Both the position numbers and the translations under genes were made by a program. Source: Sphingobium indicum B90A (GTDB taxonomy: Bacteria; Pseudomonadota; Alphaproteobacteria; Sphingomonadales; Sphingomonadaceae). Taken from it: a stretch of 64,000 nt of DNA. The first letter of the stretch is position 1. The number at the start of each line of letters is the position of its first letter. The notes beneath the pieces were generated by a model, which made no database searches, was not told where the DNA came from, and saw nothing but the letters and a program-made list of their open reading frames with translations. The stretch covers positions 2,046,001 to 2,110,000 of the forward strand of contig NZ_CP013070.1 in assembly GCF_000264945.2 (NCBI RefSeq), given 5' to 3'. Shown here one piece after another: positions 36,382-44,933 of this stretch.

Positions 36382-36966
36382 ATGAACGATGAAGCGCACC
36401 TATCAGCCGAGCAATCTGGTTCGGAAGCGCCGTCACGGTTTCCGCGCCCGCATGGCGACCCCCGGCGGCCGCAACGTGCTGCGCGCTCGTCGCGCCCGCG
36501 GCCGCAAGAGCCTGAGCGCCTGAACGACGCGCCGCTTGAACGCGCGCCTGCGGTCATGAGCCGGCGCGCTGATTTTCTGGCGGCGAATCGCGGGCGGCGC
36601 GCGCCCATGCCGGGCTTTGTCCTGTTGGTGCGCGAACGCGGCGACGGCGATCCGGCGATGCGCTACGGCATCACGGTCACGAAAAAGATTGGCGGCGCTG
36701 TCATCCGCAACCGGATGAAGCGCCGTTTTCGCGTTCTGGCGCGGGAACTGCTGCCCGTTCATGGCGTGGCCGGCGCCGACCATGTGCTGATCGGGCGGTC
36801 CGAGGGGATCGAGCGCGATTTCGGCCTGCTTCGGGGCGAGTTGGAGAAGGCGCTGAAGAAGGTGATGTCGCGGCCCCTGGGTGAAGCGCCGCCAAGGAGG
36901 CGGGATTCCTCCAAAGAGAAGAAAAAGGCTTCGACAGGCTCAGCCCGAACGGATGTGGGAGGGTGA
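36382..36966 (+). CDS. rnpA: Ribonuclease P protein component (start uncertain; frame encloses rpmH)
   Basis: Protein subunit of RNase P, matures tRNA 5' ends. The conserved core is [51 protein letters not shown] and the C-terminal helix. In the upstream part of the frame only two ATG codons exist: 36382 (194 residues) and 36556 (136 residues). The latter has no ribosome binding site and leaves a single residue before RRADF, fewer than usual. The frame from 36382 runs through all of rpmH. Its stop overlaps the yidD start (GTGA). Confidence 0.88.
   Translation: MNDEAHLSAEQSGSEAPSRFPRPHGDPRRPQRAARSSRPRPQEPERLNDAPLERAPAVMSRRADFLAANRGRRAPMPGFVLLVRERGDGDPAMRYGITVTKKIGGAVIRNRMKRRFRVLARELLPVHGVAGADHVLIGRSEGIERDFGLLRGELEKALKKVMSRPLGEAPPRRRDSSKEKKKASTGSARTDVGG
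36389..36523 (+). CDS. rpmH: 50S ribosomal protein L34
   Basis: 44 residues beginning [20 protein letters not shown] and ending [10 protein letters not shown], a textbook L34. GAGG lies 8 nt before the ATG. Short, so easily missed. It lies wholly inside the longest rnpA reading frame, in another phase; their ATGs are separated by only four bases. Confidence 0.98.
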   Translation: MKRTYQPSNLVRKRRHGFRARMATPGGRNVLRARRARGRKSLSA

Positions 36967-37175
36967 TATCCCGCATCCTCATCCTGGTCGCGCGCTTCTG
37001 GCAGATCGGGCCTTCGCGCATTTTGCCGCCCTCCTGCCGCTATGCCCCATCCTGTTCCGAATATGCGATCCAGGCGATCGGCAAATATGGTGCGGTGAAG
37101 GGTAGCTGGCTGGCCGCGAAGCGGCTAATGCGATGCCACCCATGGGGCGGTTCGGGTTACGACCCGGTTCCCTGA
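36963..37175 (+). CDS. yidD: Membrane protein insertion efficiency factor YidD
   Basis: 70 residues, GTG start overlapping the rnpA stop. The family core is complete: LVARFWQIGPSRILPPSCRYAPSCSEYAIQAIGKYGAVKGSWLAAKRLMRCHPWGGSGYDPVP, with its conserved cysteines. An N-terminal amphipathic helix docks it at the inner membrane, where it assists YidC. Located between rnpA and yidC as in most bacteria. Confidence 0.95.
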   Translation: MISRILILVARFWQIGPSRILPPSCRYAPSCSEYAIQAIGKYGAVKGSWLAAKRLMRCHPWGGSGYDPVP

Positions 37176-37200
37176 CAGACGAGATTCGAGAGCGACAAGC

Positions 37201-38904
37201 GTGGACGACAAGAAGAATATCATCCTGGCGGTGGTGCTGACCGCGGCGATCCTGTTCGGCTGGCCCTATGTCGCCCAATATTTCTTCCCCGCCGCCAATC
37301 CGCCGGCCACGAAGATCGAGGGCGGCAAGACGACGCCGCTCACCCCGTCCGGCGCCGCGCCCGCTGCCGAAGGCGCGGCCGCGATCCGCGATCTGGCGCT
37401 GGTGCTGAAGGACAGCCCCCGCGTGGCCATCCGCACGCCCAAGATCACCGGGTCGATCAACCTGAAGGGCGCGCGCATCGACGACATCGTGCTGCCGACC
37501 TACAAGGAAACCATCGCGAAATCCTCGCCCGCGATCCGCCTCTACAGCCCCAGCGGCACGAAGCATGCCTATTTTGCGGGCTTCGGCTGGCAGGGCGAAG
37601 GGGTGAAGACGCCCGACGGCGGCACCGTCTGGACCGCCAGCGCCAAGGAACTGACCCCGACCAGCCCCGTCACGCTGAGCTGGAACAATGGCGCGGGCCA
37701 GACCTTCGAAATCCGCTATTCCATCGACGAAAACTACATGATCACCGCGCAGCAGAAGGTGTCGAACGGCGGCGCCGGCGCGGTCGGCGTCAAGAGCTAT
37801 GGCTATGTCAGCCGCGCCACGCCCTCGGCGGACCCGGACACCTGGACGATCCATGTCGGCCCGATGGGCGTGTTCAACGGCGCGGCCAATTATGACGTGA
37901 ACTACTCGGATCTGGAAAAGGGCCCGGCCACGCAGAGCTTCCAGTCGACCGGCGGCTGGATCGGCTTCACCGACAAATATTGGCTCTCCGCCCTGATCCC
38001 GGACCAGAAGGCCGCCTTTACCGGCCAGATGCGCAAGGGCGCCGGCACGCAGTTCCAGACCGACGTGTCGCTGGCCCCCATCATGGTCGCGCCGGGCAAG
38101 GCGGTGACGCAGACCAACCGGCTGTTCGTCGGCGCCAAGGAAGTGAAGACGCTGGAAGCCTATCAGGATGCGGGCGTTCCGCTGTTCGACCGGGCGATCG
38201 ACTGGGGCTGGTTCTACTGGTTCGAAAAGCCGATCTTCGCCCTGCTCCACTGGCTGTTCGAACATATCGGCAATTTCGGCGTGGCGATCATCTGCCTGAC
38301 CTTCGTGGTCCGGGGCCTGATGTTCCCCGTCGCCCAGCGCCAGTTCGCCAGCATGGCGGCGATGCGGGCCGTGCAGCCCAAGATGAAGGCGCTGCAGGAG
38401 AAATATAAGGACGACAAGCCCAGGCTCCAGCAGGAGATGATGGAGCTTTACAAGCGCGAGAAGGTGAACCCGCTGGCCGGCTGCCTGCCGATCTTCATTC
38501 AGATTCCGATCTTCTTCGCGCTGTACAAGGTGTTGCAGCTTACCATCGAAATGCGTCACCAGCCCTTCGTGCTGTGGATCAAGGATCTCTCCGCGCCCGA
38601 TCCGCTGCACATCGTCAACCTGTTCGGCCTGCTGCCCTTCACCCCGCCCGCCTTCCTGGGCATCGGCGTGCTGGCGCTGCTGCTGGGCATCAGCATGTAT
38701 TTCCAGTTCAAGCTGAACCCGGCGCAGATGGACCCGATGCAGCAGCAGGTGTTCGCGATCATGCCGTGGATGATGATGTTCATCATGGCGCCCTTCGCGG
38801 CGGGCCTGCTGGTCTACTGGATCACCAACAACTGCCTGTCGATGCTGCAGCAATGGTGGCTCTACAAGCGCCACCCGCAACTCAGCGCAGCGACCGCGAA
38901 ATAA
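37201..38904 (+). CDS. yidC: Membrane protein insertase YidC
   Basis: 567 residues, GTG start ([23 protein letters not shown]). First membrane helix, a large periplasmic domain (about 60-340), then the five-helix insertase core with the hydrophilic-groove Arg ([23 protein letters not shown]), coiled C1 loop ([36 protein letters not shown]) and [14 protein letters not shown] near the end. Inserts inner-membrane proteins alone or with Sec. Part of the rpmH-rnpA-yidD-yidC-engB operon. Confidence 0.97.
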   Translation: MDDKKNIILAVVLTAAILFGWPYVAQYFFPAANPPATKIEGGKTTPLTPSGAAPAAEGAAAIRDLALVLKDSPRVAIRTPKITGSINLKGARIDDIVLPTYKETIAKSSPAIRLYSPSGTKHAYFAGFGWQGEGVKTPDGGTVWTASAKELTPTSPVTLSWNNGAGQTFEIRYSIDENYMITAQQKVSNGGAGAVGVKSYGYVSRATPSADPDTWTIHVGPMGVFNGAANYDVNYSDLEKGPATQSFQSTGGWIGFTDKYWLSALIPDQKAAFTGQMRKGAGTQFQTDVSLAPIMVAPGKAVTQTNRLFVGAKEVKTLEAYQDAGVPLFDRAIDWGWFYWFEKPIFALLHWLFEHIGNFGVAIICLTFVVRGLMFPVAQRQFASMAAMRAVQPKMKALQEKYKDDKPRLQQEMMELYKREKVNPLAGCLPIFIQIPIFFALYKVLQLTIEMRHQPFVLWIKDLSAPDPLHIVNLFGLLPFTPPAFLGIGVLALLLGISMYFQFKLNPAQMDPMQQQVFAIMPWMMMFIMAPFAAGLLVYWITNNCLSMLQQWWLYKRHPQLSAATAK

Positions 38905-38914
38905 GGCCGGCCCG

Positions 38915-39562
38915 TTGACCGAACAGGAACAGGCTGAATTGATCGAGGAAGCGCGCAAGGTCTTTGCAGGCCCCATCGCCTTCCTCAAATCCGCGCCCGA
39001 CCTTAAATTCCTGCCCGACATGGCGGTGAACGAGGTGGCTTTCGCGGGCCGGTCCAATGTCGGCAAATCATCGCTGCTGAACGCGCTCACCAACCGCAAC
39101 GGGCTGGCGCGGACGTCCAACACGCCAGGGCGGACGCAGGAACTCAACTTCTTCGACGTGGGCGACCCGCTGCGCTTCCGGCTGGTCGACATGCCGGGCT
39201 ATGGCTATGCCAAGGCGCCCAAGGACATGGTGCGCAAATGGCGCTTCCTGGTGAACGACTATCTGCGCGGCCGGCCGAAGCTGAAGCGCACGCTGGTGCT
39301 GATCGACAGCCGCCATGGAATCAAGGATGTCGATACCGACATCCTCGACATGCTGGACGCGGCGGCGGTCAGCTACCGCATCGTGCTGACCAAGGCGGAC
39401 AAGGTGAAGGCCAGCCATCTTGCCGAGGTGAAGCAAGCGGTGACCGACGCGATCCGCAAGCGGCCCGCCGCCCATCCCGACATCATCGCGACGTCGAGCG
39501 AAAAGGGCATGGGCCTTCCCGAATTGCGCGCCGCCGTGCTGGAAAGCGTAACGCAGGGATAA
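38915..39562 (+). CDS. engB: Ribosome biogenesis GTPase EngB (YihA/YsxC)
   Basis: 215 residues, TTG start ([26 protein letters not shown]). GTPase motifs: G1 [18 protein letters not shown]2 [15 protein letters not shown]3 [12 protein letters not shown]4 LTKADKVK. Needed for late 50S assembly. 10 nt after yidC, a pairing typical of alphaproteobacteria. The next gene begins 6 nt later. Confidence 0.96.
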   Translation: MTEQEQAELIEEARKVFAGPIAFLKSAPDLKFLPDMAVNEVAFAGRSNVGKSSLLNALTNRNGLARTSNTPGRTQELNFFDVGDPLRFRLVDMPGYGYAKAPKDMVRKWRFLVNDYLRGRPKLKRTLVLIDSRHGIKDVDTDILDMLDAAAVSYRIVLTKADKVKASHLAEVKQAVTDAIRKRPAAHPDIIATSSEKGMGLPELRAAVLESVTQG

Positions 39563-39568
39563 GCCGCC

Positions 39569-39871
39569 ATGGCCGATGATGACTATGTCTATGACGAAGC
39601 CAGCGGCGAGTGGATCAGCGCCGCCGAGGCTGCTGCCCGAACCCAGGCCGCCGATGCCGTCGAAGTGCGCGATGCGGTGGGCAATCTGCTGGCGGACGGC
39701 GATCAGGTCACGCTGATCAAGGATCTGGTCGTCAAGGGCGCTGGCCAGACGTTGAAGCGCGGCACGCTGATCAAATCGATCCGCCTGACCGGCGATCCCC
39801 AGGAAATCGACTGCCGCCATGACGGCATCAAGGGACTGGTGCTTCGTGCCGAGTTCGTGCGCAAGCGCTGA
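39569..39871 (+). CDS. PhnA/YjdM-type C-terminal domain protein
   Basis: 100 residues. The C-terminal two-thirds (VRDAVGNLLADGDQVTLIKDLVVKGAGQTLKRGTLIKSIRLTGDPQEIDCRHDGIKGLVLRAEFVRK) matches the PhnA/YjdM domain closely. The zinc-ribbon that precedes it in E. coli YjdM is missing and replaced by a short acidic stretch (DDDYVYDEASGEWISAAEA). Despite the old name 'alkylphosphonate uptake', no phosphonate role is implied, and no phn genes are near. Co-oriented with engB. Confidence 0.85.
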   Translation: MADDDYVYDEASGEWISAAEAAARTQAADAVEVRDAVGNLLADGDQVTLIKDLVVKGAGQTLKRGTLIKSIRLTGDPQEIDCRHDGIKGLVLRAEFVRKR

Positions 39872-39876
39872 GATCC

Positions 39877-40431
39877 TCAGAAAAGGCTGTACTGCCCGCT
39901 CCCCTTCAAGGTCCATGTGGCAAGGGTTTCATGGTGGGTGCGCCCGACATGGCTGCATATCAGCATGAAGCGGTCGACATGCCAGCCAAAGCCCTCCACC
40001 CGGCGCTGTTCGGGCGGGCCGTCGCGGTAGAACAGCGTCTGGTGCGGGCTGAAGCTCCAGCCGGGGCGCAGCATCACCCCCGCCCCCTTCGTCGCCGCCG
40101 CGATCCGCCTTTGCAGCGCGCCGAGCAACGGGACATTATGGGATGGCCGCAGGGCGGCGGACCGGCTGCCGATGCTGAGCCGGTCCAGCCGCAGGTCGAA
40201 CGGTTCCGCCATCACGCCCGTCCCGGCCCGCATCAGCGCCTTGATCACGGCATAGGGATAATCGACATGGTCGCTGGTGATCGCCAGCGTCACATGCTGG
40301 TGATCCACGGCGATCCGCCGGGCGCCGCCGGCGATGCTTTCGGCGAAATGATCCGTCTGACGGGCGATCAGCGCCGTCGGTTTCAACGCGAAGAACAGGC
40401 GGAACAGGGTGTCGGTCGGGCGGCTTTCCAT
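39877..40431 (-). CDS. 2'-5' RNA ligase / 2H phosphoesterase family protein (ThpR-like)
   Basis: Two HxT-type motifs of the 2H fold, VDHQHVTLAI and SPHQTLFYRDG, about 90 residues apart; the N terminus TLFRLFFALKP is typical of the 2'-5' RNA ligase group (bacterial ThpR, actually a cyclic phosphodiesterase). I start at the ATG at 40431 because GGAG sits 8 nt before it; the frame continues to an ATG at 40458 with no ribosome binding site. A LexA-type box lies 32-46 bp upstream. Convergent with the PhnA-domain gene. Confidence 0.85.
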   Translation of the reverse strand: MESRPTDTLFRLFFALKPTALIARQTDHFAESIAGGARRIAVDHQHVTLAITSDHVDYPYAVIKALMRAGTGVMAEPFDLRLDRLSIGSRSAALRPSHNVPLLGALQRRIAAATKGAGVMLRPGWSFSPHQTLFYRDGPPEQRRVEGFGWHVDRFMLICSHVGRTHHETLATWTLKGSGQYSLF

Positions 40432-40462
40432 GGCGGTTGCTCCATGCGAATCGGTCATATAT

Positions 40463-40477
40463 GTTCATGATATGTTC
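40463..40477. promoter_or_regulatory. Alphaproteobacterial LexA box (GTTC-N7-GTTC)
   Basis: GTTC-ATGATAT-GTTC, an exact match to the direct-repeat SOS operator used by LexA in alphaproteobacteria. It lies just upstream of the 2'-5' RNA ligase-like gene and 148 bp upstream of cstA on the other strand. The pattern has only 8 fixed bases, so one hit in 64 kb could be chance; its intergenic promoter position favours function. Confidence 0.5.
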
Positions 40478-40624
40478 TTTTTCTTTCCAAGGCGAATCCG
40501 GGCAGATCGGCGCGCCGCCGATGAGCGGCAATCGGTGCGCGGACGGGGTTCCGGACAAGATGATTGTCTTTGAGGACCGTGGCCCTACTGTGCGGGTATC
40601 CAACGAAAAGGCAGCCAGAAAGCG

Positions 40625-42673
40625 ATGACCCGGCACATACCCTGGATTATGATAGCGTTAGTGGGCGCGGCGGCGCTGTCGGTCGTGGCGGTGTCGCGCG
40701 GCGAGACGGTCAACGCGCTGTGGATCGTGGTGGCGGCGGTCAGCAGCTTCCTGGTCGCCTATCGCTATTATGCGCTCTACATCGCGCGGCACGTGATGCG
40801 GCTGGACCCGTCGCGGCCCACGCCCGCGATCCGGCGGGCCGATGGGCTGGACTATGTCGCGACCGACCGGACGGTGCTGTTCGGGCATCATTTCGCCGCC
40901 ATTGCGGGCGCGGGGCCGCTGGTGGGGCCGGTGCTGGCGGCGCAGATGGGTTATCTGCCGGGCACGCTGTGGATCATCGCGGGCGTTGTGCTGGCGGGCG
41001 CGGTGCAGGACTTCATGGTCCTCTTCATCTCCATGCGGCGCGACGGCAAGTCGCTGGGCGAGCTGATCCGCATGGAAATGGGGCAGGTCGCGGGCACCAT
41101 TGCGCTGTTCGGGGCCTTCATGATCATGGTCATCATCCTGGCCGTGCTGGCGCTGATCGTGGTGAAGGCGCTGGCGGAAAGCCCCTGGGGCATGTTCACC
41201 GTGGCGGCGACGGTGCCGCTCGCCATGGCCATGGGCGTCTATACGCGGTGGATCAGGCCGGGGCGGATCGGGGAAGTGTCGCTGCTGGGGCTGGTCGGAT
41301 TGCTGGCGGCCATCGTCTATGGGCAGAGCATCGCCGCTTCGCCGGTCTGGGGTCCGGCCTTCACCTTCACGCCGGTGCAGCTTTGCTGGATTTTGATCGG
41401 CTATGGCGCGGTGGCCGCGATATTGCCGGTGTGGCTGTTGCTGGCGCCGCGGGATTATCTGTCAACCTTCCTCAAGATCGGGGCCATTGCGGCGCTGGCG
41501 GTGGGCATCGTCATCATGGCGCCCCCGCTGAAAATGCATGCCGTGACGCAGTTCGCGAGCGGCAACGGGCCGGTCTGGGCGGGCGGACTGTTCCCCTTCC
41601 TGTTCATCACCATCGCCTGCGGGGCGGTTTCGGGCTTCCATGCCCTCATTTCCAGCGGCACCACGCCCAAGCTGATCGCCAGCGAAGCGCATGCGCCGAT
41701 GATCGGCTATGGCGCGATGCTGATGGAGGCGTTCGTGGCGATCATGGCGCTGGTGGGCGCGTCGATCCTGGACCCCGGCATCTATTTCACGATGAACAGC
41801 CCGGCGGCGGCGATCGGCACGGACGCGGCAAGCGCGGCGGCGGCGGTGACGGCCATGGGCTTTCCCATCTCGCCCGACCTGATCCTGCAGACCGCGAAGG
41901 ATGTGGGGGAGCATAGCATCATCTCCCGCGCCGGGGGCGCACCGACGCTGGCGGTGGCGATGGCGGAGATTTTCTCCCATGTCGTGGGCGGCCCGGCGAT
42001 GAAGGCGTTTTGGTATCATTTCGCGATATTGTTCGAGGCGCTGTTCATCCTGACCGCCGTGGATGCGGGCACGCGGGCCGGGCGCTTCATGTTGCAGGAT
42101 CTGATCGCGCTGGCGGTGCCGGGGTTCAAGGATACGAAGACCATCGCGCCGGGGATCGTCGCGACGGCGCTGACGGTCGCGGCATGGGGCTTCTTCCTCT
42201 ATCAGGGCGTGACCGATCCGCTGGGCGGGGTGAACACGCTCTGGCCTGTGTTCGGCATTTCCAACCAGATGCTGGCGGCCATCGCGCTGATGCTGGGGAC
42301 GGCGGTGCTGTTCAGGATGAAGCGGGACCGCTTTGCCTGGGTGACGATCGTTCCGGCTGCATGGTTGCTGGTCTGCACCCTGTCGGCGGGTTGGCTGAAA
42401 CTGTTTTCGGCGGATGCGAAGGTCGGGTTCCTGGCGCATGCGGCCAAGTTCGGCGCGGCTGCCGACAGGGGCGAAGTGCTGGCCCCCGCCAAGTCGATGG
42501 CGGAGATGGAAGCGATCATCTTCAACGACCGGGTCGACGCCGGGCTGGTGGCGATATTCCTGTTCGTGGTGCTGGCGGTGCTGTTCTTCACGCTGCGCAC
42601 CTGCCTGGCGGCGCGGAAGGCTGCGGCGCCGACGGCTCGGGAAATTCCGGCGCAACTGGTGCCGGCGGAATGA
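40625..42673 (+). CDS. cstA: Carbon starvation protein A (pyruvate/peptide transporter family)
   Basis: 682 residues, about 16-18 membrane segments. Hallmarks: DYVATDRTVLFGHHFAAIAGAGPLVGPVLAAQMGYLPG, SGFHALISSGTTPKLI and VDAGTRAGRFMLQDL. CstA-type proteins import pyruvate or peptides, and E. coli forms are induced on carbon starvation. The YbdD-like gene overlaps its end by 4 nt, the usual partner. Confidence 0.95.
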   Translation: MTRHIPWIMIALVGAAALSVVAVSRGETVNALWIVVAAVSSFLVAYRYYALYIARHVMRLDPSRPTPAIRRADGLDYVATDRTVLFGHHFAAIAGAGPLVGPVLAAQMGYLPGTLWIIAGVVLAGAVQDFMVLFISMRRDGKSLGELIRMEMGQVAGTIALFGAFMIMVIILAVLALIVVKALAESPWGMFTVAATVPLAMAMGVYTRWIRPGRIGEVSLLGLVGLLAAIVYGQSIAASPVWGPAFTFTPVQLCWILIGYGAVAAILPVWLLLAPRDYLSTFLKIGAIAALAVGIVIMAPPLKMHAVTQFASGNGPVWAGGLFPFLFITIACGAVSGFHALISSGTTPKLIASEAHAPMIGYGAMLMEAFVAIMALVGASILDPGIYFTMNSPAAAIGTDAASAAAAVTAMGFPISPDLILQTAKDVGEHSIISRAGGAPTLAVAMAEIFSHVVGGPAMKAFWYHFAILFEALFILTAVDAGTRAGRFMLQDLIALAVPGFKDTKTIAPGIVATALTVAAWGFFLYQGVTDPLGGVNTLWPVFGISNQMLAAIALMLGTAVLFRMKRDRFAWVTIVPAAWLLVCTLSAGWLKLFSADAKVGFLAHAAKFGAAADRGEVLAPAKSMAEMEAIIFNDRVDAGLVAIFLFVVLAVLFFTLRTCLAARKAAAPTAREIPAQLVPAE

Positions 42674-42855
42674 GCCTGTTTCTCCACAGGCTGCGGCAGG
42701 TGGCGCGCATGATGGTCGGGGTGCCGGATTATGACGCCTATCTGCGGCATATGCGGGAGCATCATCCGGAGCGGGTGCCGATGGAGCGGATCGCCTTTTT
42801 CCGGGAGCGGCAGGAGGCGCGCTATGGGGGCAAGAATGGGGGGAAATGCTGTTAG
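42670..42855 (+). CDS. YbdD/YjiX family small protein
   Basis: 61 residues. RLRQVARMMVGVPDYDAYLRHMREHHPERVPMERIAFFRERQEARYG is the full family domain; the end GGKNGGKCC is typical. It always accompanies cstA/btsT transporters, and is needed for pyruvate uptake by some of them. ATGA overlap with cstA. A terminator follows at 42906. Confidence 0.93.
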   Translation: MSLFLHRLRQVARMMVGVPDYDAYLRHMREHHPERVPMERIAFFRERQEARYGGKNGGKCC

Positions 42856-42905
42856 GGGTGAGCGTTGCGCAATTCCCCTCCACCATTTGCCTTGCGAATG
42901 GTCCC

Positions 42906-42934
42906 CCTCCCCATCGTTGATGGGGAGGATTTTT
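42906..42934. terminator. Rho-independent terminator of cstA-ybdD
   Basis: CCTCCCCATC-GTT-GATGGGGAGG then ATTTTT. The stem core is the same as in the hairpin at 6905, so this may be a dispersed repeat used as a terminator. It overlaps the stop codon of the convergent xdhC. Confidence 0.75.
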
Positions 42935-43850
42935 AGCGTTTGGAGTTGAAGGCGGCGATCATGCCGGCCGCGACGGAGAGGGCGATTTCGGCGGCGCCCA
43001 CCGCGCCTATGTTCAGGCCTGCGGGGCCGTCTATGCGTGTCAGTTCTTCCGGGGGGAAGCCCAAGGCGGCCAGCCGTTCCAGCCGCGCCGCGTGGCTTTT
43101 GCGGGAACCGAGCGCGGCGATATAGCCGGTGGGCGCGCGCAGGGCCGCAACCAATGCCGGATCGTCGATCTTGATGTCGTGGCTGAGCGTCACCACCGCG
43201 GTCGATTCGCCGGGGAAGCGGGCGGCGACGGCTTCGTCGGGCCAGCGGTCATCCAGTTCGACGCCGGGGAAGCGCTCCTCCGTCAGGAAGCGGCCGCGTG
43301 GGTCGATGACGACCGGGGTGACGCCGATAGCCTGGGCCAGGGCGCTTAGCGACTGGGCGATCTGCACCGCGCCCACGATCAGCAACCGGCGGGGCGGATC
43401 GTAGCGGTTGTGGAACTGGCCCTCGGTCGCCCCTTCCCGCGTCAGGCCGGTTTCCAGGTCGGTCGACAGGGTGAGCGCCCTGCCCTTTTCGCTTTCCGCC
43501 GCGATCCGTTCGAACAGCGCGGGATCGAATCCATCCGCGCCGACCGGCTGGACCAGCACGCGGATTTCCCCGCCGCAGGGCAGGCCGACCGCCCAGGCAT
43601 CGCCGTCCGCCACGCCATAGCTTTCCAGATGCGCCGGCCGGCCCGCGATCACCTCGGCGGCGCGCTGGAGCACGTCGCTTTCCACGCAGCCGCCGGAGAT
43701 GCTGCCTTCGAAGCGGCCGTCCTCATGCACGATCATATGGCTGCCGCGTGGCCGGGGGGCGGAACCCCAGGTCGCCACCACCGTCGCCAGCGCCAGCCGC
43801 GCCCCGCGCCATTCCATGGCCTTGCGGATGACGGCGCCGTTATCGTTCAA
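42933..43850 (-). CDS. XdhC family protein (molybdoenzyme maturation factor)
   Basis: Start at TTG 43850, preceded by AGGAGG with 7-nt spacing; the open frame reaches 9 codons further into a hairpin repeat. N-terminal XdhC/CoxI domain (LATVVATWGSAPRPRGSHM, GSISGGCVESDVL, VGLPCGGEIRVLVQP) and C-terminal Rossmann domain (LLIVGAVQIAQSL, ALGSRKSHAARLERL). XdhC proteins sulfurate or protect the Mo cofactor for xanthine dehydrogenase-type enzymes; no such enzyme is encoded in the window. The usual His of the GAxHxAQ motif is Gln here. Confidence 0.9.
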   Translation of the reverse strand: MNDNGAVIRKAMEWRGARLALATVVATWGSAPRPRGSHMIVHEDGRFEGSISGGCVESDVLQRAAEVIAGRPAHLESYGVADGDAWAVGLPCGGEIRVLVQPVGADGFDPALFERIAAESEKGRALTLSTDLETGLTREGATEGQFHNRYDPPRRLLIVGAVQIAQSLSALAQAIGVTPVVIDPRGRFLTEERFPGVELDDRWPDEAVAARFPGESTAVVTLSHDIKIDDPALVAALRAPTGYIAALGSRKSHAARLERLAALGFPPEELTRIDGPAGLNIGAVGAAEIALSVAAGMIAAFNSKR

Positions 43851-43862
43851 AATCGAGCCTCC

Positions 43863-43968
43863 TAGAGCGATTTCCAAGCGATCGGAACCGATCGCTGGTT
43901 AAGAAATCGCGGAAAACAAATAATCTAGAGCGGCGATCTGATTCAATCAGATCGAAACCCGCTCTAGA
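43863..43968. repeat. Two adjacent CTAGAGC-headed palindromes
   Basis: 43863-43917 repeats the two-tier palindrome of 12661-12715 almost exactly. 43924-43968 is a different one with outer arms TCTAGAGCGG / CCGCTCTAGA and inner arms GATCTGATT / AATCAGATC. They lie between the S24 gene and xdhC, touching the xdhC ribosome binding site on one side and the S24 stop codon on the other, so they may separate the two transcripts. Confidence 0.75.
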
Positions 43969-44635
43969 CCAGCCGTCGTCCGGTCCATACCACCCGTCCC
44001 ACGATAACGACCAGCGCCGGATCGATGTCGATCCAGTCGGGATAATGGGGATTGTCGCTGAGCACGGAAAAAAAGCCCCGGCGCGGCCCCATGGCCACAC
44101 GCTTCACCATCAGCACCCCGTCGAGCCGCAGCACGTAGACGCCGTCGCGCAGACGTTCCGCATCGTCGTCATGATTGACCATGATCTCATCGCCGTCGCT
44201 GAGCGTGGGGGCCATGGATTCGCCGTCGACGCGGATGATCGATATTTTCTGCGGCCGCACCCCCAAGTGGCGCAGCCAGTTGGCGTCGAACGCCATCAGG
44301 CCGGCGGCCCGCTCATCCTCGTCCAGCGATCCCGGCCCGGCCGAAGCGCCCAGCGAAAGGCGCGGCACGCTGACCACAGAGGGCAGCGAGCGCACCCTGG
44401 AAGGCGGCGCGCCGCGCTGGGCCGATCCGCCCAGCATCTCCTCCGCCACGCCGAAATAGCGGGCCAATATGCGCCGGTCCTCCTCATCCAGCTTGCGCGG
44501 CGTGCCGCGTTTGATGAACTGCTGGATATAGGCGGGATTGCGGTTCAGCAGGCGCGAGAGATCCGAATAGCTGTCGCCCCGCTCGGCAATCAGCCGTTCC
44601 AGCACCATGCGCGGATTTTCTCCAGTACCGACCAT
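43964..44635 (-). CDS. S24 family (LexA/CI-like) peptidase with N-terminal HTH
   Basis: 223 residues. The N-terminal 60 residues (MVLERLIAERGDSYSDLSRLLNRNPAYIQQFIKRGTPRKLDEEDRRILARYFGV) look like a Cro/CI-type helix-turn-helix; the C-terminal domain is an S24 latent protease with catalytic Ser in VDGESMAPTL and Lys in LMVKRVAM. Possible self-cleavage region around DERAAGLMAF. Widely kept as a single chromosomal gene in sphingomonads, so probably not a prophage remnant. It likely binds the TAGGAA palindrome in its own promoter region. Confidence 0.87.
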   Translation of the reverse strand: MVGTGENPRMVLERLIAERGDSYSDLSRLLNRNPAYIQQFIKRGTPRKLDEEDRRILARYFGVAEEMLGGSAQRGAPPSRVRSLPSVVSVPRLSLGASAGPGSLDEDERAAGLMAFDANWLRHLGVRPQKISIIRVDGESMAPTLSDGDEIMVNHDDDAERLRDGVYVLRLDGVLMVKRVAMGPRRGFFSVLSDNPHYPDWIDIDPALVVIVGRVVWTGRRLV

Positions 44636-44652
44636 ATCTCATCCATTACTGA

Positions 44653-44680
44653 TAGGAATTTTCCTAGACAAGTAGGAAAT
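44653..44680. promoter_or_regulatory. TAGGAA operator between the S24 gene and the 61-residue gene
   Basis: TAGGAA-TT-TTCCTA is a palindrome with 6-bp arms, followed by a third TAGGAA half-site exactly 20 bp after the first, on the same helix face. It sits 18 bp before the S24 start and about 70 bp before the divergent small gene, the expected place for autoregulation. Confidence 0.55.
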
Positions 44681-44747
44681 TTGGCAACATGAAAATCGCC
44701 TGAGGATTCGCGCCGGCGGATCGAATCGGCAGAGGAGAAGCGGGGAT

Positions 44748-44933
44748 ATGTTGTTGCGTGAGGTCGAGAAATTTCTGCGGGAAAACGATATTCCGGCGAC
44801 CAGGTTCGGCCGCGAGAGCGTGCGCGATCCCCGGCTGGTCTTGGACCTGCGCAGGGGCCGCGAACCGGGCGAACGGATGAAGAGACGAGTAGAACATTTC
44901 ATGAACACATATCGCAGGAGCACGGGCGAATGA
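44748..44933 (+). CDS. Small conserved protein of unknown function (61 residues)
   Basis: LREVEKFLRENDIPATRFGRESVRDPRLVLDLRRGREPGERMKRRVEHFMNTYRR has a helix-turn-helix-like look and resembles a short family I recall from alphaproteobacteria without known role. GAGGAGAAG lies about 8 nt before the ATG. It overlaps the next gene by 4 nt (ATGA), and both diverge from the S24 repressor-like gene. Confidence 0.75.
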   Translation: MLLREVEKFLRENDIPATRFGRESVRDPRLVLDLRRGREPGERMKRRVEHFMNTYRRSTGE

